From Flavobacteriaceae bacterium (GTDB lineage: Bacteria; Bacteroidota; Bacteroidia; Flavobacteriales; Flavobacteriaceae): a DNA stretch of 6,344 bases. The stretch covers positions 5,754-12,097 of the forward strand of contig NVSL01000061.1 in NCBI GenBank assembly GCA_002401215.1, in the 5' to 3' direction. Under the pieces are notes generated by a model. That model was not told where the DNA came from and ran no database searches. It saw nothing but the letters and a program-made list of their open reading frames with translations. The translations under genes were made by a program, and so were the position numbers. The stretch's first letter is position 1. Each line of letters begins with the position of its first letter. Positions 1-6,344 of the stretch are shown in pieces.

Positions 1-1226
1 CAAACTATTTTGTTTTCAATGTCAATGAACCCTTGGTAAAGCGGAAATACAATTGGTTTGTAAGTAACCTCTTCATCCACACTTCTACCTTGCTCAGCTC
101 CGGCATTAAAGATATCTTCAAAACGTTTTGCTTGTTTTTCGTTGTCGCAAAACAAGTAATTTGTAAATCCGTTTTTGGTGTTTTTTTGAAAATCTGCAAT
201 CAGTAAATCAAATTGTTTGTTGAAAGATGGTTGAGGTTTTGTGTTGAAAGAAATAGTATTATGAGATGCTGAACCAAGTTCAGCATGACGAGATATAGCT
301 ATCTCTACAAGATTAAAATCCTCCAATTGATTTTTAATGAGCGTTCCATCACAAAATAATTCGGATGGTTTACCATGATTAATTTCTGCAGACAATTCTG
401 AAAAAGCAATTTTTGACTTTTCAAATAACTTGTCTAATTGTGCGCAGAGCGATTCAATATTTTTAGAAAAAACAACGGTATTTGAGTGGATGTATTTTAA
501 AAAACTTTCGCGTTTTTCTTCCAACTGTTTGTTTTCAACATTGGGCATAATGCTGATTTTTTTTAACTTTTCTAAAGACAGTTGTGTCTCTACATCAAAG
601 GTTCGGATGCTGTCAACTTCATCTCCAAAAAACTCAATTCGATAGGGCTCGTCATTCGAAAAAGAAAACACATCTATGATGCCGCCACGTACTGAAAACT
701 CTCCTGCTTCTCCAACAAAATCTACGCGTTTAAAATTGTATTCGAATAACACTTCGTTGATAAAATCTAGAGATAATTCTTCACCAACAGCTAATTTTAA
801 GGTTGTTTTTTCTAACTCTCTTTTGGTGATGACTTGCTCAAAAAGAGCATCCGGATAGGTAACAATAATCGCCGGTTTTTTGCGTGAATTGATTCGGTTT
901 AAAACTTCTGACCGCAATAAAATATTGGCGTTGTCGGTCTCTTCAATTTGATATGGTCTGCGGTATGACCCAGGATAAAACAGCACATTTTTATCGCCAA
1001 CCAACCGCTCTAAATCGTTTAAATAATAGGCAGCTTCTTCTTTGTCATTAAAGATGAGAAGGAATGGTTTTTCTGATTTTTTAAAAGTCGATGAAATAAC
1101 AAAAGACAATGAGGATCCCACCAAATTAGAAATTTCTAACTTGTTTTTGTCGCTGTGGATAGCTGCAATAAGTTGATTTATTTTATCAGAATGATTGTAA
1201 AAATCAACATTAAACTGTTTACTCAA
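1..1226 (-). CDS. mfd: Transcription-repair coupling factor Mfd, N-terminal part (cut by the left window edge)
   Basis: Mfd is a DNA translocase that removes RNA polymerase stalled at lesions and recruits UvrA for nucleotide excision repair. Reading the complement from 1226 down to 1 gives about 408 codons with no stop or frameshift. They cover the UvrB-like N-terminal module: LVGSSLSFV near residue 37 (the degenerate P-loop region), YPGSYRRPYQIEETDNANILL from residue 84, GEFSVRGGIIDVF at 175-187, FFGDEVDSIRTFD at 199-211, and KPQPSFNKQFDLL from 330. The RNA-polymerase-interaction, translocase and C-terminal domains lie off the left edge; full-length family members are about 1,100 residues. 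The frame has no ATG before the one in ISIMPNVEN, and the stop codon upstream is at 1268-1270. I chose the TTG at 1224-1226, which gives M-S-K-Q-F-N, because it follows a perfect -7 box by 16 bases and matches the usual N-terminal length. Residues 313-322 (RHAELGSASH) come from an inserted palindromic repeat. Identification is firm; the start is probable. Confidence 0.95.
   Translation of the reverse strand, partial: MSKQFNVDFYNHSDKINQLIAAIHSDKNKLEISNLVGSSLSFVISSTFKKSEKPFLLIFNDKEEAAYYLNDLERLVGDKNVLFYPGSYRRPYQIEETDNANILLRSEVLNRINSRKKPAIIVTYPDALFEQVITKRELEKTTLKLAVGEELSLDFINEVLFEYNFKRVDFVGEAGEFSVRGGIIDVFSFSNDEPYRIEFFGDEVDSIRTFDVETQLSLEKLKKISIMPNVENKQLEEKRESFLKYIHSNTVVFSKNIESLCAQLDKLFEKSKIAFSELSAEINHGKPSELFCDGTLIKNQLEDFNLVEIAISRHAELGSASHNTISFNTKPQPSFNKQFDLLIADFQKNTKNGFTNYLFCDNEKQAKRFEDIFNAGAEQGRSVDEEVTYKPIVFPLYQGFIDIENKIV
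261..290 (-). repeat. Palindromic repeat element read in frame inside mfd
   Basis: On the plus strand, 9-base arms ATGCTGAAC (266-274) and GTTCAGCAT (278-286) form a perfect inverted repeat around a 3-base loop. On the coding strand the unit reads CGTCATGCTGAAC, then the loop, then the complementary arm and CTCAT, and it encodes RHAELGSASH (Mfd residues 313-322). From memory, the motif GTCATGCTGAACTTG...TTCAGCATCTCA is dispersed in many copies in flavobacterial genomes, and the peptide RHAELVSASH recurs in unrelated predicted proteins. Only one copy lies in this window, so repetitiveness cannot be shown here. It sits in a stretch between conserved blocks (QLEDFNLVE and FNTKPQPSFNKQF) that varies between Mfd orthologs. 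Confidence 0.75.
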
Positions 1227-1242
1227 ACTAACTAATTTTTGC

Positions 1243-1250
1243 CAAAGATA
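1243..1250 (-). promoter_or_regulatory. mfd promoter -7 box (TATCTTTG)
   Basis: The complement of 1243-1250 is TATCTTTG, an exact match to the Bacteroidota housekeeping -7 consensus TAnnTTTG. It lies 16 bases before the proposed TTG start, so transcription would begin roughly 10 bases ahead of the codon. No TTG -33 element is found at the usual 17-23 base spacing; only T-rich sequence is there. The -7 match is direct observation and promoter activity is inferred. Confidence 0.65.
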
Positions 1251-1365
1251 CTTGAAATATATTTTAGATTAAAGCTCCTCTTTAGATAAAATCAGTACTT
1301 TTATCGCGCTAAATTTTAAGGGAATTCAAGTTTACGAATAGCCCGTTATTATTTTATTTAATATT

Positions 1366-1429
1366 GCTTCTCGATACAAAAATTTCGCTTTTTTTTTAAA
1401 ATAAGCGAAATTTTCACTCGAACTGACGA
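1366..1429. repeat. Intergenic hairpin element, probably a dispersed flavobacterial repeat
   Basis: Perfect 12-base arms AAAATTTCGCTT (1379-1390) and AAGCGAAATTTT (1403-1414) enclose a 12-base T/A-rich loop. The hairpin is bracketed by CTTCTCGATAC on the left and CACTCGAACTGACG on the right. On the minus strand this reads CGTCAGTTCGAGTG, hairpin, GTATCGAGAAG. From memory this framing (CAGTTCGAGTG ... TATCGAGAA) is a common interspersed repeat in flavobacterial genomes. The element lies between two divergent genes, where neither needs a terminator, so I read it as a repeat rather than a terminator. The stem is seen directly; multicopy status rests on recollection. Confidence 0.6.
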
Positions 1430-1438
1430 CGAATATAT

Positions 1439-1446
1439 TAAGTTTT
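1439..1446 (+). promoter_or_regulatory. Possible -7 box for the VOC gene (TAAGTTTT)
   Basis: TAAGTTTT matches TAnnTTTG at all but the last position and ends 16 bases before the ATG at 1463, the same spacing as in the mfd promoter. There is no TTG at the -33 position. Hairpin-element sequence lies immediately upstream, so the element could contribute to or overlap this promoter. Such A/T-rich matches are frequent by chance. Confidence 0.3.
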
Positions 1447-1462
1447 AACAGGCATCAATTTA

Positions 1463-2530
1463 ATGATTATGAATAAAAAAAATATTACTGGAATTCAGCA
1501 AATGGGTGTTGGAGTTGCTGATGTACATGTTGCATGGAAATGGTATCGACAAAACTTTGGAATTGATATCGGAGTCTTTGAAGAAGAGGCTGTTGCCGAA
1601 TTAATGTTGCCATATACCGAGGGCAAAAAACGTTCGAGGCACGCGGTGTTGGCATACAATATGCAAGCTGGTGGCGGTTTCGAAATTTGGCAACATACAG
1701 GAAAAACTCCTGAAAAACCAACCTTTGAAATCACCCTTGGAGATCTCGGAATTTTTATTGCAAAACTAAAAAGTAAGGATGTGCAAAAAGCGTATGATTT
1801 TATGAAATCGAGAGGCTTGAATTTACTTTCTGAAGTTGTAAAATCGCCAAATAACAAACCACACTTTTTTGTAAAAGATCCTTTTGATAATATTTTTCAG
1901 ATAGTTGAAAATGCCTATATTTTTGAAGAAACTCCTGCTAAAACAGGTGGGATTTTTGGAGCAATAATCGGTGTGAGTGCTATTGATGAATCGCTGAAAG
2001 TGTATCGAGATATTTTAGAATATGATGTAGTGGTATATGATAAAACCGGAGTCTTTGAAGATTTGTCAGAACTACCAGGAGGAACTAAAAAAGTAAGGCG
2101 AATTTTATTAAAACATTCTGCAAAAAGAAGTGGTGGATTTGCTCCTTTGTTAGGACCATCAGAAATTGAATTGGTGCAGTTGATTGACGAAAAAGGACGC
2201 GATATTTTTAAAGACAGAATCTGGGGCGACCTCGGATTTATTCATCTATGTTTTGATACAATTGGCTTGGATATTTTAAAAGAAGAATGTAAAACTAAAA
2301 ATTTTCCGTTTACCGTTGATAGCGCCGAATCTTTTGACATGGGTGAAGCTGCAGGAAGGTTTGCTTATATCTCTGACCCCGACGGAACACCCATAGAATT
2401 TGTAGAAACACATAGAGTGCCTATCATCAAAAAAATTGGGTGGAACATCAATCTTAAGAATCGAGATCCTAAAAAATCATTGCCAAAATGGATGATTGGA
2501 ACGATGCGTTGGAAACGTGTAAAGGACTAA
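1463..2530 (+). CDS. Double-domain VOC (vicinal oxygen chelate) family protein
   Basis: This predicted cytosolic 355-residue protein has the fold of glyoxalase, extradiol dioxygenase and bleomycin-resistance proteins; no signal peptide or membrane segment is visible. Four beta-alpha-beta-beta-beta modules can be traced in two domains, at about residues 8-152 and 164-318, followed by a basic tail. Repeat hallmarks are GVGVADVHVAWKWYRQNFG, KDPFDNIFQIVEN, IGVSAIDESLKVYRDIL and SDPDGTPIEFVE. Candidate metal ligands are concentrated in the second domain: E236 (EIELVQ), H261 (FIHLCF) and E312 (PIEFVE). The first domain has Q where the first-strand His is expected and Q in place of the module-2 Glu (IFQIVE), leaving E74 (FEIWQ). 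So at most the second domain looks able to hold a metal. Similar proteins are widespread in Bacteroidota, but I know of no assigned substrate. ATGs at 1463 and 1469 are both possible starts. The neighbours do not reveal a pathway. The family is certain; the reaction is unknown. Confidence 0.9.
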   Translation: MIMNKKNITGIQQMGVGVADVHVAWKWYRQNFGIDIGVFEEEAVAELMLPYTEGKKRSRHAVLAYNMQAGGGFEIWQHTGKTPEKPTFEITLGDLGIFIAKLKSKDVQKAYDFMKSRGLNLLSEVVKSPNNKPHFFVKDPFDNIFQIVENAYIFEETPAKTGGIFGAIIGVSAIDESLKVYRDILEYDVVVYDKTGVFEDLSELPGGTKKVRRILLKHSAKRSGGFAPLLGPSEIELVQLIDEKGRDIFKDRIWGDLGFIHLCFDTIGLDILKEECKTKNFPFTVDSAESFDMGEAAGRFAYISDPDGTPIEFVETHRVPIIKKIGWNINLKNRDPKKSLPKWMIGTMRWKRVKD

Positions 2531-2588
2531 TGGTGTGATTTTCTTACAAAAAAGGCGATTGAAAATTTTTAAAATCAGGCAAATTCCG

Positions 2589-2596
2589 TATCTTTA
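2589..2596 (+). promoter_or_regulatory. Possible -7 box for the TerB-like gene (TATCTTTA)
   Basis: TATCTTTA differs from TAnnTTTG only in the last base and lies 25 bases before the ATG at 2622. The only upstream TTG (2559-2561) is 27 bases away, longer than the usual 17-23, so the -33 element is poor. It is plausible that this gene is transcribed separately from the VOC gene, but read-through across the 91-base gap is equally possible. Confidence 0.35.
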
Positions 2597-2621
2597 GTCA
2601 CAATCTCTAAATTAATAGGTT

Positions 2622-3050
2622 ATGGCATTTTCAGATTTATTTACAAGAGGGGATCAGAAAAGAAATGTTGGTCATTTTGCGTGTATTGTTAGGCTCGCTT
2701 TAGCGGATAATGTTATTAGCGAAGGCGAACAAAAAATGTTAGATAGGATGGCAATTCGATTAAATATTTCTGACAGATTAAAAAAGAAAGTTTTAAAAGA
2801 TCCAGAGAAATATCCCATTGAACCACCTGTGAGTTTTGAGAATCGTATTGAATGTTTATTTAATTTAACATCAATGATTTTGGCTGATGACGAAGCAATG
2901 GAAAAGGAAAAAGAAATATTGGTTAAAGTTGTGGTAGGTCTTGGATTCCCTACAGATAATTCAGAAATGATTTCAAGTAAGGCAATTGAATTAGCTATAA
3001 ATAATAATAACTTAGAAGAATTTACTAAAAAAATAAAAGAGTTTAATTAA
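2622..3050 (+). CDS. TerB-like (tellurite-resistance TerB family) small helical protein
   Basis: This 142-residue protein is predicted to be all-helical and cytosolic, with no signal peptide or transmembrane segment. It shows the two acidic pseudo-repeats typical of the TerB/DjlA-N fold: LALADNVISEGEQKMLDRMA (D29, E34, E36) and ILADDEAMEKEKEILVKV (D89, D90, E94, E96). In characterised TerB proteins the equivalent acidic residues bind metal ions. Isolated TerB-domain proteins of this size are common in Bacteroidota and are annotated as tellurite resistance by homology only. No terC, terD or terZ neighbours are present, so a tellurite role is not supported here. The C-terminal third (VGLGFPTDNSEM onward) is a short helical extension. 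The ATG at 2622 is the only sensible start and has no Shine-Dalgarno sequence. A strong terminator follows the stop within 30 bases, so this gene ends its transcript. Confidence 0.85.
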   Translation: MAFSDLFTRGDQKRNVGHFACIVRLALADNVISEGEQKMLDRMAIRLNISDRLKKKVLKDPEKYPIEPPVSFENRIECLFNLTSMILADDEAMEKEKEILVKVVVGLGFPTDNSEMISSKAIELAINNNNLEEFTKKIKEFN

Positions 3051-3077
3051 AACATTATCCTTTCGAATTTATACGAT

Positions 3078-3115
3078 AAAACCGCCATCATTTTTGTTGG
3101 CGGTTTTGTTTTGAA
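3078..3115 (+). terminator. Intrinsic terminator after the TerB-like gene
   Basis: Perfect 10-base arms AAAACCGCCA (3078-3087) and TGGCGGTTTT (3098-3107) enclose a 10-base loop and are followed by GTTTTG, giving a T-rich tract. The GC core CCGCC/GGCGG stands out against the AT-rich surroundings. It separates the TerB-like transcript from the helicase gene. The A-run on the left arm is weaker, so termination should act mainly on plus-strand transcripts. Confidence 0.88.
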
Positions 3116-3128
3116 ATGATTATTTTTG
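3097..3128 (+). promoter_or_regulatory. Promoter of the AddA-like helicase-nuclease gene
   Basis: TATTTTTG (3121-3128) is an exact TAnnTTTG -7 box, and TTG at 3097-3099 lies 21 bases upstream, within the normal Bacteroidota -33/-7 spacing. The -33 element is embedded in the right arm of the preceding terminator. The -7 box ends only 7 bases before the ATG at 3136, so the transcript would be leaderless or nearly so, unless the ATG at 3142 is used. Motif positions are observed; activity is inferred. Confidence 0.7.
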
Positions 3129-3135
3129 AAGAAAT

Positions 3136-6100
3136 ATGTCTATGCAATCAACAAAACAATTTCAGGTTTATAACGCATCTGCGGGGAGTGGAAAAACATT
3201 TACTTTGGTAAAAGAGTATCTCAAAATTTTATTGGATACGGATGATATTTTTCGATTTCAAAATATTTTGGCAATCACATTTACAAACAAAGCAGCTGCC
3301 GAAATGAAGGAGCGCGTGTTGGAAAGTTTGCGTGATTTTGCAGATGGAAATCAAGGTGATTTATTTTTGATGATTAAGGTCGAATGTAATTTGTCGGAAG
3401 ATAAAATTAAGGAAAGATCTACGCGCGTTTTAAACAGTATTTTACAAAATTATTCGGCTTTTAATATTACTACAATTGATAGTTTTACACATCGAATTGT
3501 TCGAAGTTTTGCTTTTGACTTGGGGTTATCACTCAATTTTGAAGTTGAGATGGATGCGAGGTCTATTATTGATGAAGCGGTAGATTTATTGATTTCTAAA
3601 ATTGGAACAGATCAACAATTAACAAAAACATTGATTGACTTTTCTCTCGACAAAGCTGCAAATGACAAAGCTTGGGATATTGCAAATGACCTCAAAGATT
3701 TTGCAACTATTTTGTTGAATGAAACTGATGTAACTCAGCTACAAAAAATTGAAGATAAATCGATTCAGGATTTTACAGATTTAAAAAACAAGCTCAAAAA
3801 ACAACAGGTAATTTTTGAGAAGGAATTTAAAGAAATTGGAGAAAAAGGATTAGAGGAAATCAATACAATGAATCTAGAGTTTGGAGATTTTTATTACTCT
3901 TTACTCCCAAAACATTTTGATGCATTAAGTAAAGATATCAATAAAGCAAAGTTTTTTGATGACGGTAAATTGAGAGAAAGGATTGAGGAAAACATGTTTT
4001 ATTCTAAGAGTAAATCGGATGAAATTAAAAATTCAATTGAAGAAATTCTTCCAACACTTTTAGAATTATATGCTGAATCAGAAAAAATATATCAGCAGTA
4101 TTTATTGAATAGTCTGGTATTAAAAGGGTTGATTCCGTTGGCGGTTTTAAAACATATTAATTCGTCTTTAAATGAAATCAAAGAAGATAATAATATCCGT
4201 TTAAATGCGGAGTTTAATCGCTTGATATCAGATCAAATAAAAAATGAACCCGCACCGTTTATTTATGAACGGATAGGAGAGAAATTTAGATATTATTTTA
4301 TTGACGAAATGCAAGATACTTCGCAATTGCAATGGCAAAATTTGATTCCGTTGATAGAAAACGCATTGACGTCAGAAACGATAAAAAAAGAACGCGGAAG
4401 CCTGATGCTAGTTGGTGATGCAAAACAAGCAATTTATAGATGGCGTGGAGGAAAAGCGGAGCAGTTTATCAATTTATCAAATGATGAAAATCCATTTACA
4501 ATTAAGAAATTTCCTGAAAATTTAGACACAAATTATAGAAGTTATTCTGAAATTATTGATTTTAATAATCAATTTTTTACACATGTTTCTGGCTTTTTAG
4601 GAAATGATGATTATAAGGATTTATACCTGACCGGGAATCAACAAAAAAAGAATAAGAGAGAAGGTGGGTATGTGCAAATATCATTTGTTGAAAAACCAAA
4701 AGAGAAAGAGGAAAGGGCTTTGATTTTTCCAGAGAAAGTATATGAGATTATTCAAAACTTAGATCCTGAATTTGATTTGAGTGATGTCTGTATTTTAGTC
4801 CGAAAAAAGAAAGAAGGAATCGCTATTGCCGATTATTTGACTGAGCAAAATATTAATATTGTATCGTCAGAAACCTTGCTTTTAAAGAACAATGTAAACG
4901 TCGATTTTACAATCAACATTCTTACGTATTTACAATTTCCAGAGCATAAAAAAGCAGCAGCAGATTCACTTTATTTTATTTGCAATAGGTTTGATTTAGA
5001 TAAAGATGTACATCCATTTGTTTCGGGTGCAATTGATAAAACTCCTACGGAATATTTTAAATCACTTGAAGAATTTGGAATCTATTTTGACCAATACGAA
5101 TTTTTACAACTTCCTTTTTATGATGCGATTGAATATCTGATTCGCAGTTTTAAATTGGTTGAGAATTCTGATGCTTTTGTCCAAGCATTTTTAGATGTGA
5201 TTTTAGAATATCAAAATAAAAAAGGAAGTGGCTTAGCAGACTTTTTAGAATTTTGGAAGGCTAAGAAGGAAAATCTGAGTATTGCAATTCCAGAAATTAA
5301 AGGTGCTGTAAAAATAATGACCATCCATAAGGCAAAAGGATTAGAGTTTCCTGTGGTTATTTATCCGTATGATTTAGACATCTACAGAGAAATTAAGCCA
5401 AAGGTTTGGTATGAGCAGTTAGATAAAGAAGCTTATTTAGGTTTTGACACGACCTTAATAGATTACTCAAAAAAGATAGGGTATATAAGTGAGTATGGAA
5501 ATAGCCTATTTAATGAGAGAAGACAAGAGGTACAGCTAGATAATTTAAATTTACTTTATGTTGCATTGACAAGACCTGTTGAGCAATTGTATATTATTAC
5601 AGAATCTCATAAAAAAACCAATCCTTTAAATGAAGCTAAAAAATATTCAGATTTTTTTGTTGATTACATAAATACTATTGGTGTTGATAATGGCTGGGTA
5701 CAAAATGATGAGGTGTATTATATAGGTGATTCAAAAAGAATTTCTGAGAAAGAGAATAGTAAAAGTGAAGTAAAATCAATTCAACAAGAACAATTTATTT
5801 CATCTTCTTGGAAAAACAAAAACATAAGTATTGTTTCAAGGTCATCGTTATTATGGGATACAGAACAAGGAACAGCAATTGAATATGGAAATTTAATTCA
5901 TGAAATTTTGTCAAAAATTAAAACGATTGATGACGTTGATCTTGCAATTCAAAATTACATTTCAGAGGGCGTTATCAATAAAGAAAAAGCTATTGAGATT
6001 GAAGTGAGAATTAAGGAAGTGATAAATCATCCAATATTAAAAGAGTATTACCAAGCAAACCTTGATATATTAAACGAGCAAGAATTATTAACAAGTGAAA

Positions 6101-6306
6101 AACAACTTCAAATTCCCGATAGAATTGTTTTAAACAAAAAAACGGCTACTATAATTGATTATAAAACAGGTTTTCCAAATAAAAAATATCACAAACAAAT
6201 AAGAAGCTATGCAAATTCACTTTCTGAAATAGGGTATCATATTTCAAAGATGTTACTTATTTATATCAATGATGAATTAACTTTTGAAGAAGTGCTAAAA
6301 AGCTAG
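3136..6306 (+). CDS. addA: AddA/RecB-type ATP-dependent helicase-nuclease (UvrD family)
   Basis: Enzymes of this type unwind and degrade double-strand DNA ends and load recombinase, usually as an AddAB heterodimer in the cytoplasm. The 1056-residue protein carries the SF1A motifs in order: Walker A ASAGSGKT (14-21), Ia AITFTNKAAAEMKERV (46-61), Ic TTIDSF (112-117), Walker B IDEMQDTSQ with D390-E391, III VGDAKQAIYRWRGG (426-439), IV TNYRS (N466-R468), V MTIHKAKGLEFP (728-739) and VI LLYVALTRP (806-814, arginine-finger R813). The C-terminus (about 905-1056) is a PD-(D/E)XK nuclease: GNLIHEIL (H922), PDRI (D995), IDYKTG (D1008, K1010) and Q1021/Y1025 of the QxxxY motif. All catalytic positions are present, so both activities are expected. 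It is somewhat shorter than Bacillus AddA (about 1,200 residues). The AddB partner is not in the window. Starts at 3136 (MSMQ) and 3142 (MQST) are both possible. RecB-like naming is an alternative; no recC or recD is visible. Confidence 0.9.
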   Translation: MSMQSTKQFQVYNASAGSGKTFTLVKEYLKILLDTDDIFRFQNILAITFTNKAAAEMKERVLESLRDFADGNQGDLFLMIKVECNLSEDKIKERSTRVLNSILQNYSAFNITTIDSFTHRIVRSFAFDLGLSLNFEVEMDARSIIDEAVDLLISKIGTDQQLTKTLIDFSLDKAANDKAWDIANDLKDFATILLNETDVTQLQKIEDKSIQDFTDLKNKLKKQQVIFEKEFKEIGEKGLEEINTMNLEFGDFYYSLLPKHFDALSKDINKAKFFDDGKLRERIEENMFYSKSKSDEIKNSIEEILPTLLELYAESEKIYQQYLLNSLVLKGLIPLAVLKHINSSLNEIKEDNNIRLNAEFNRLISDQIKNEPAPFIYERIGEKFRYYFIDEMQDTSQLQWQNLIPLIENALTSETIKKERGSLMLVGDAKQAIYRWRGGKAEQFINLSNDENPFTIKKFPENLDTNYRSYSEIIDFNNQFFTHVSGFLGNDDYKDLYLTGNQQKKNKREGGYVQISFVEKPKEKEERALIFPEKVYEIIQNLDPEFDLSDVCILVRKKKEGIAIADYLTEQNINIVSSETLLLKNNVNVDFTINILTYLQFPEHKKAAADSLYFICNRFDLDKDVHPFVSGAIDKTPTEYFKSLEEFGIYFDQYEFLQLPFYDAIEYLIRSFKLVENSDAFVQAFLDVILEYQNKKGSGLADFLEFWKAKKENLSIAIPEIKGAVKIMTIHKAKGLEFPVVIYPYDLDIYREIKPKVWYEQLDKEAYLGFDTTLIDYSKKIGYISEYGNSLFNERRQEVQLDNLNLLYVALTRPVEQLYIITESHKKTNPLNEAKKYSDFFVDYINTIGVDNGWVQNDEVYYIGDSKRISEKENSKSEVKSIQQEQFISSSWKNKNISIVSRSSLLWDTEQGTAIEYGNLIHEILSKIKTIDDVDLAIQNYISEGVINKEKAIEIEVRIKEVINHPILKEYYQANLDILNEQELLTSEKQLQIPDRIVLNKKTATIIDYKTGFPNKKYHKQIRSYANSLSEIGYHISKMLLIYINDELTFEEVLKS

Positions 6307-6344
6307 AAATTAATGACCTTTAACTCTTAAAAAGGTTAATAAAT

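Noticed and set aside
5..199. 64-codon minus-strand open frame starting with MQIFKK
   Set aside because: It is an out-of-frame shadow of mfd, which is open and clearly homologous in another minus-strand frame over the same bases.
263..294. GAGAT direct repeats (263-267 and 290-294) as a target-site duplication around the mfd palindrome
   Set aside because: The left copy overlaps the palindrome arm and the match is only five bases, so chance is the better explanation.
430..858. Two plus-strand open frames (430-645 and 676-858)
   Set aside because: Both lie antisense to conserved Mfd sequence and show no protein-like features; they are shadows.
1379..1414. Hairpin between mfd and the VOC gene as an intrinsic terminator
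   Set aside because: The genes on both sides are transcribed away from it, so no transcript is known to end there; the repeat interpretation fits better.
1485..1857. Minus-strand open frames opposite the VOC gene
   Set aside because: They overlap the well-supported VOC coding sequence and resemble no family.
2537..2570. Hairpin ATTTTC/GAAAAT followed by T's after the VOC gene, as a terminator
   Set aside because: Only a six-base AT-rich stem with a 17-base loop; too weak to call.
2622..6306. TerB-like plus helicase-nuclease as a two-gene defence system
   Set aside because: A strong terminator and a separate promoter lie between them, and the helicase-nuclease has the standard AddA/RecB architecture of housekeeping recombination.
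6315..6344. ACCTTT/AAAGGT inverted repeat just after the helicase gene, as a terminator
   Set aside because: Six-base stem without a T tract on the plus strand, and the window ends there, so it cannot be judged.

Overview
The window looks like an ordinary chromosomal segment from a low-GC member of the Bacteroidota, most likely a flavobacterium. The coding sequence is AT-rich. There are no convincing Shine-Dalgarno sequences. Bacteroidota-type -7 boxes (TAnnTTTG) sit just upstream of the starts, and the protein sequences read like flavobacterial versions of their families.

Left part (1-1226, minus strand): the 5' part of mfd, the transcription-repair coupling factor. About 408 codons of its UvrB-like N-terminal module are present and the gene runs off the left edge. 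The frame is open throughout, has no ATG near the N-terminus and appears to start at TTG. A perfect palindromic repeat is embedded in frame and encodes RHAELGSASH. The divergent intergenic region (1227-1462) holds the mfd promoter and a second, different hairpin element.

Right part (plus strand): three genes. They are a 355-aa double-domain VOC (glyoxalase/dioxygenase fold) protein (1463-2530), a 142-aa TerB-like helical protein (2622-3050) followed by a strong intrinsic terminator, and a 1056-aa AddA/RecB-type helicase-nuclease (3136-6306). The last has all the recognisable SF1 helicase motifs, a C-terminal PD-(D/E)XK nuclease and its own well-formed promoter.

Functionally the window is flanked by two DNA-maintenance genes, mfd (repair of transcription-blocking lesions) and the AddA-like enzyme (end processing at double-strand breaks). 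Two genes of unknown physiological role lie between them. The divergent arrangement and the separate promoters argue against a single operon. I see no phage, transposase, CRISPR, toxin-antitoxin or defence cassette. The most unusual signals are the two palindromic repeat-like elements, above all the one translated as part of Mfd.
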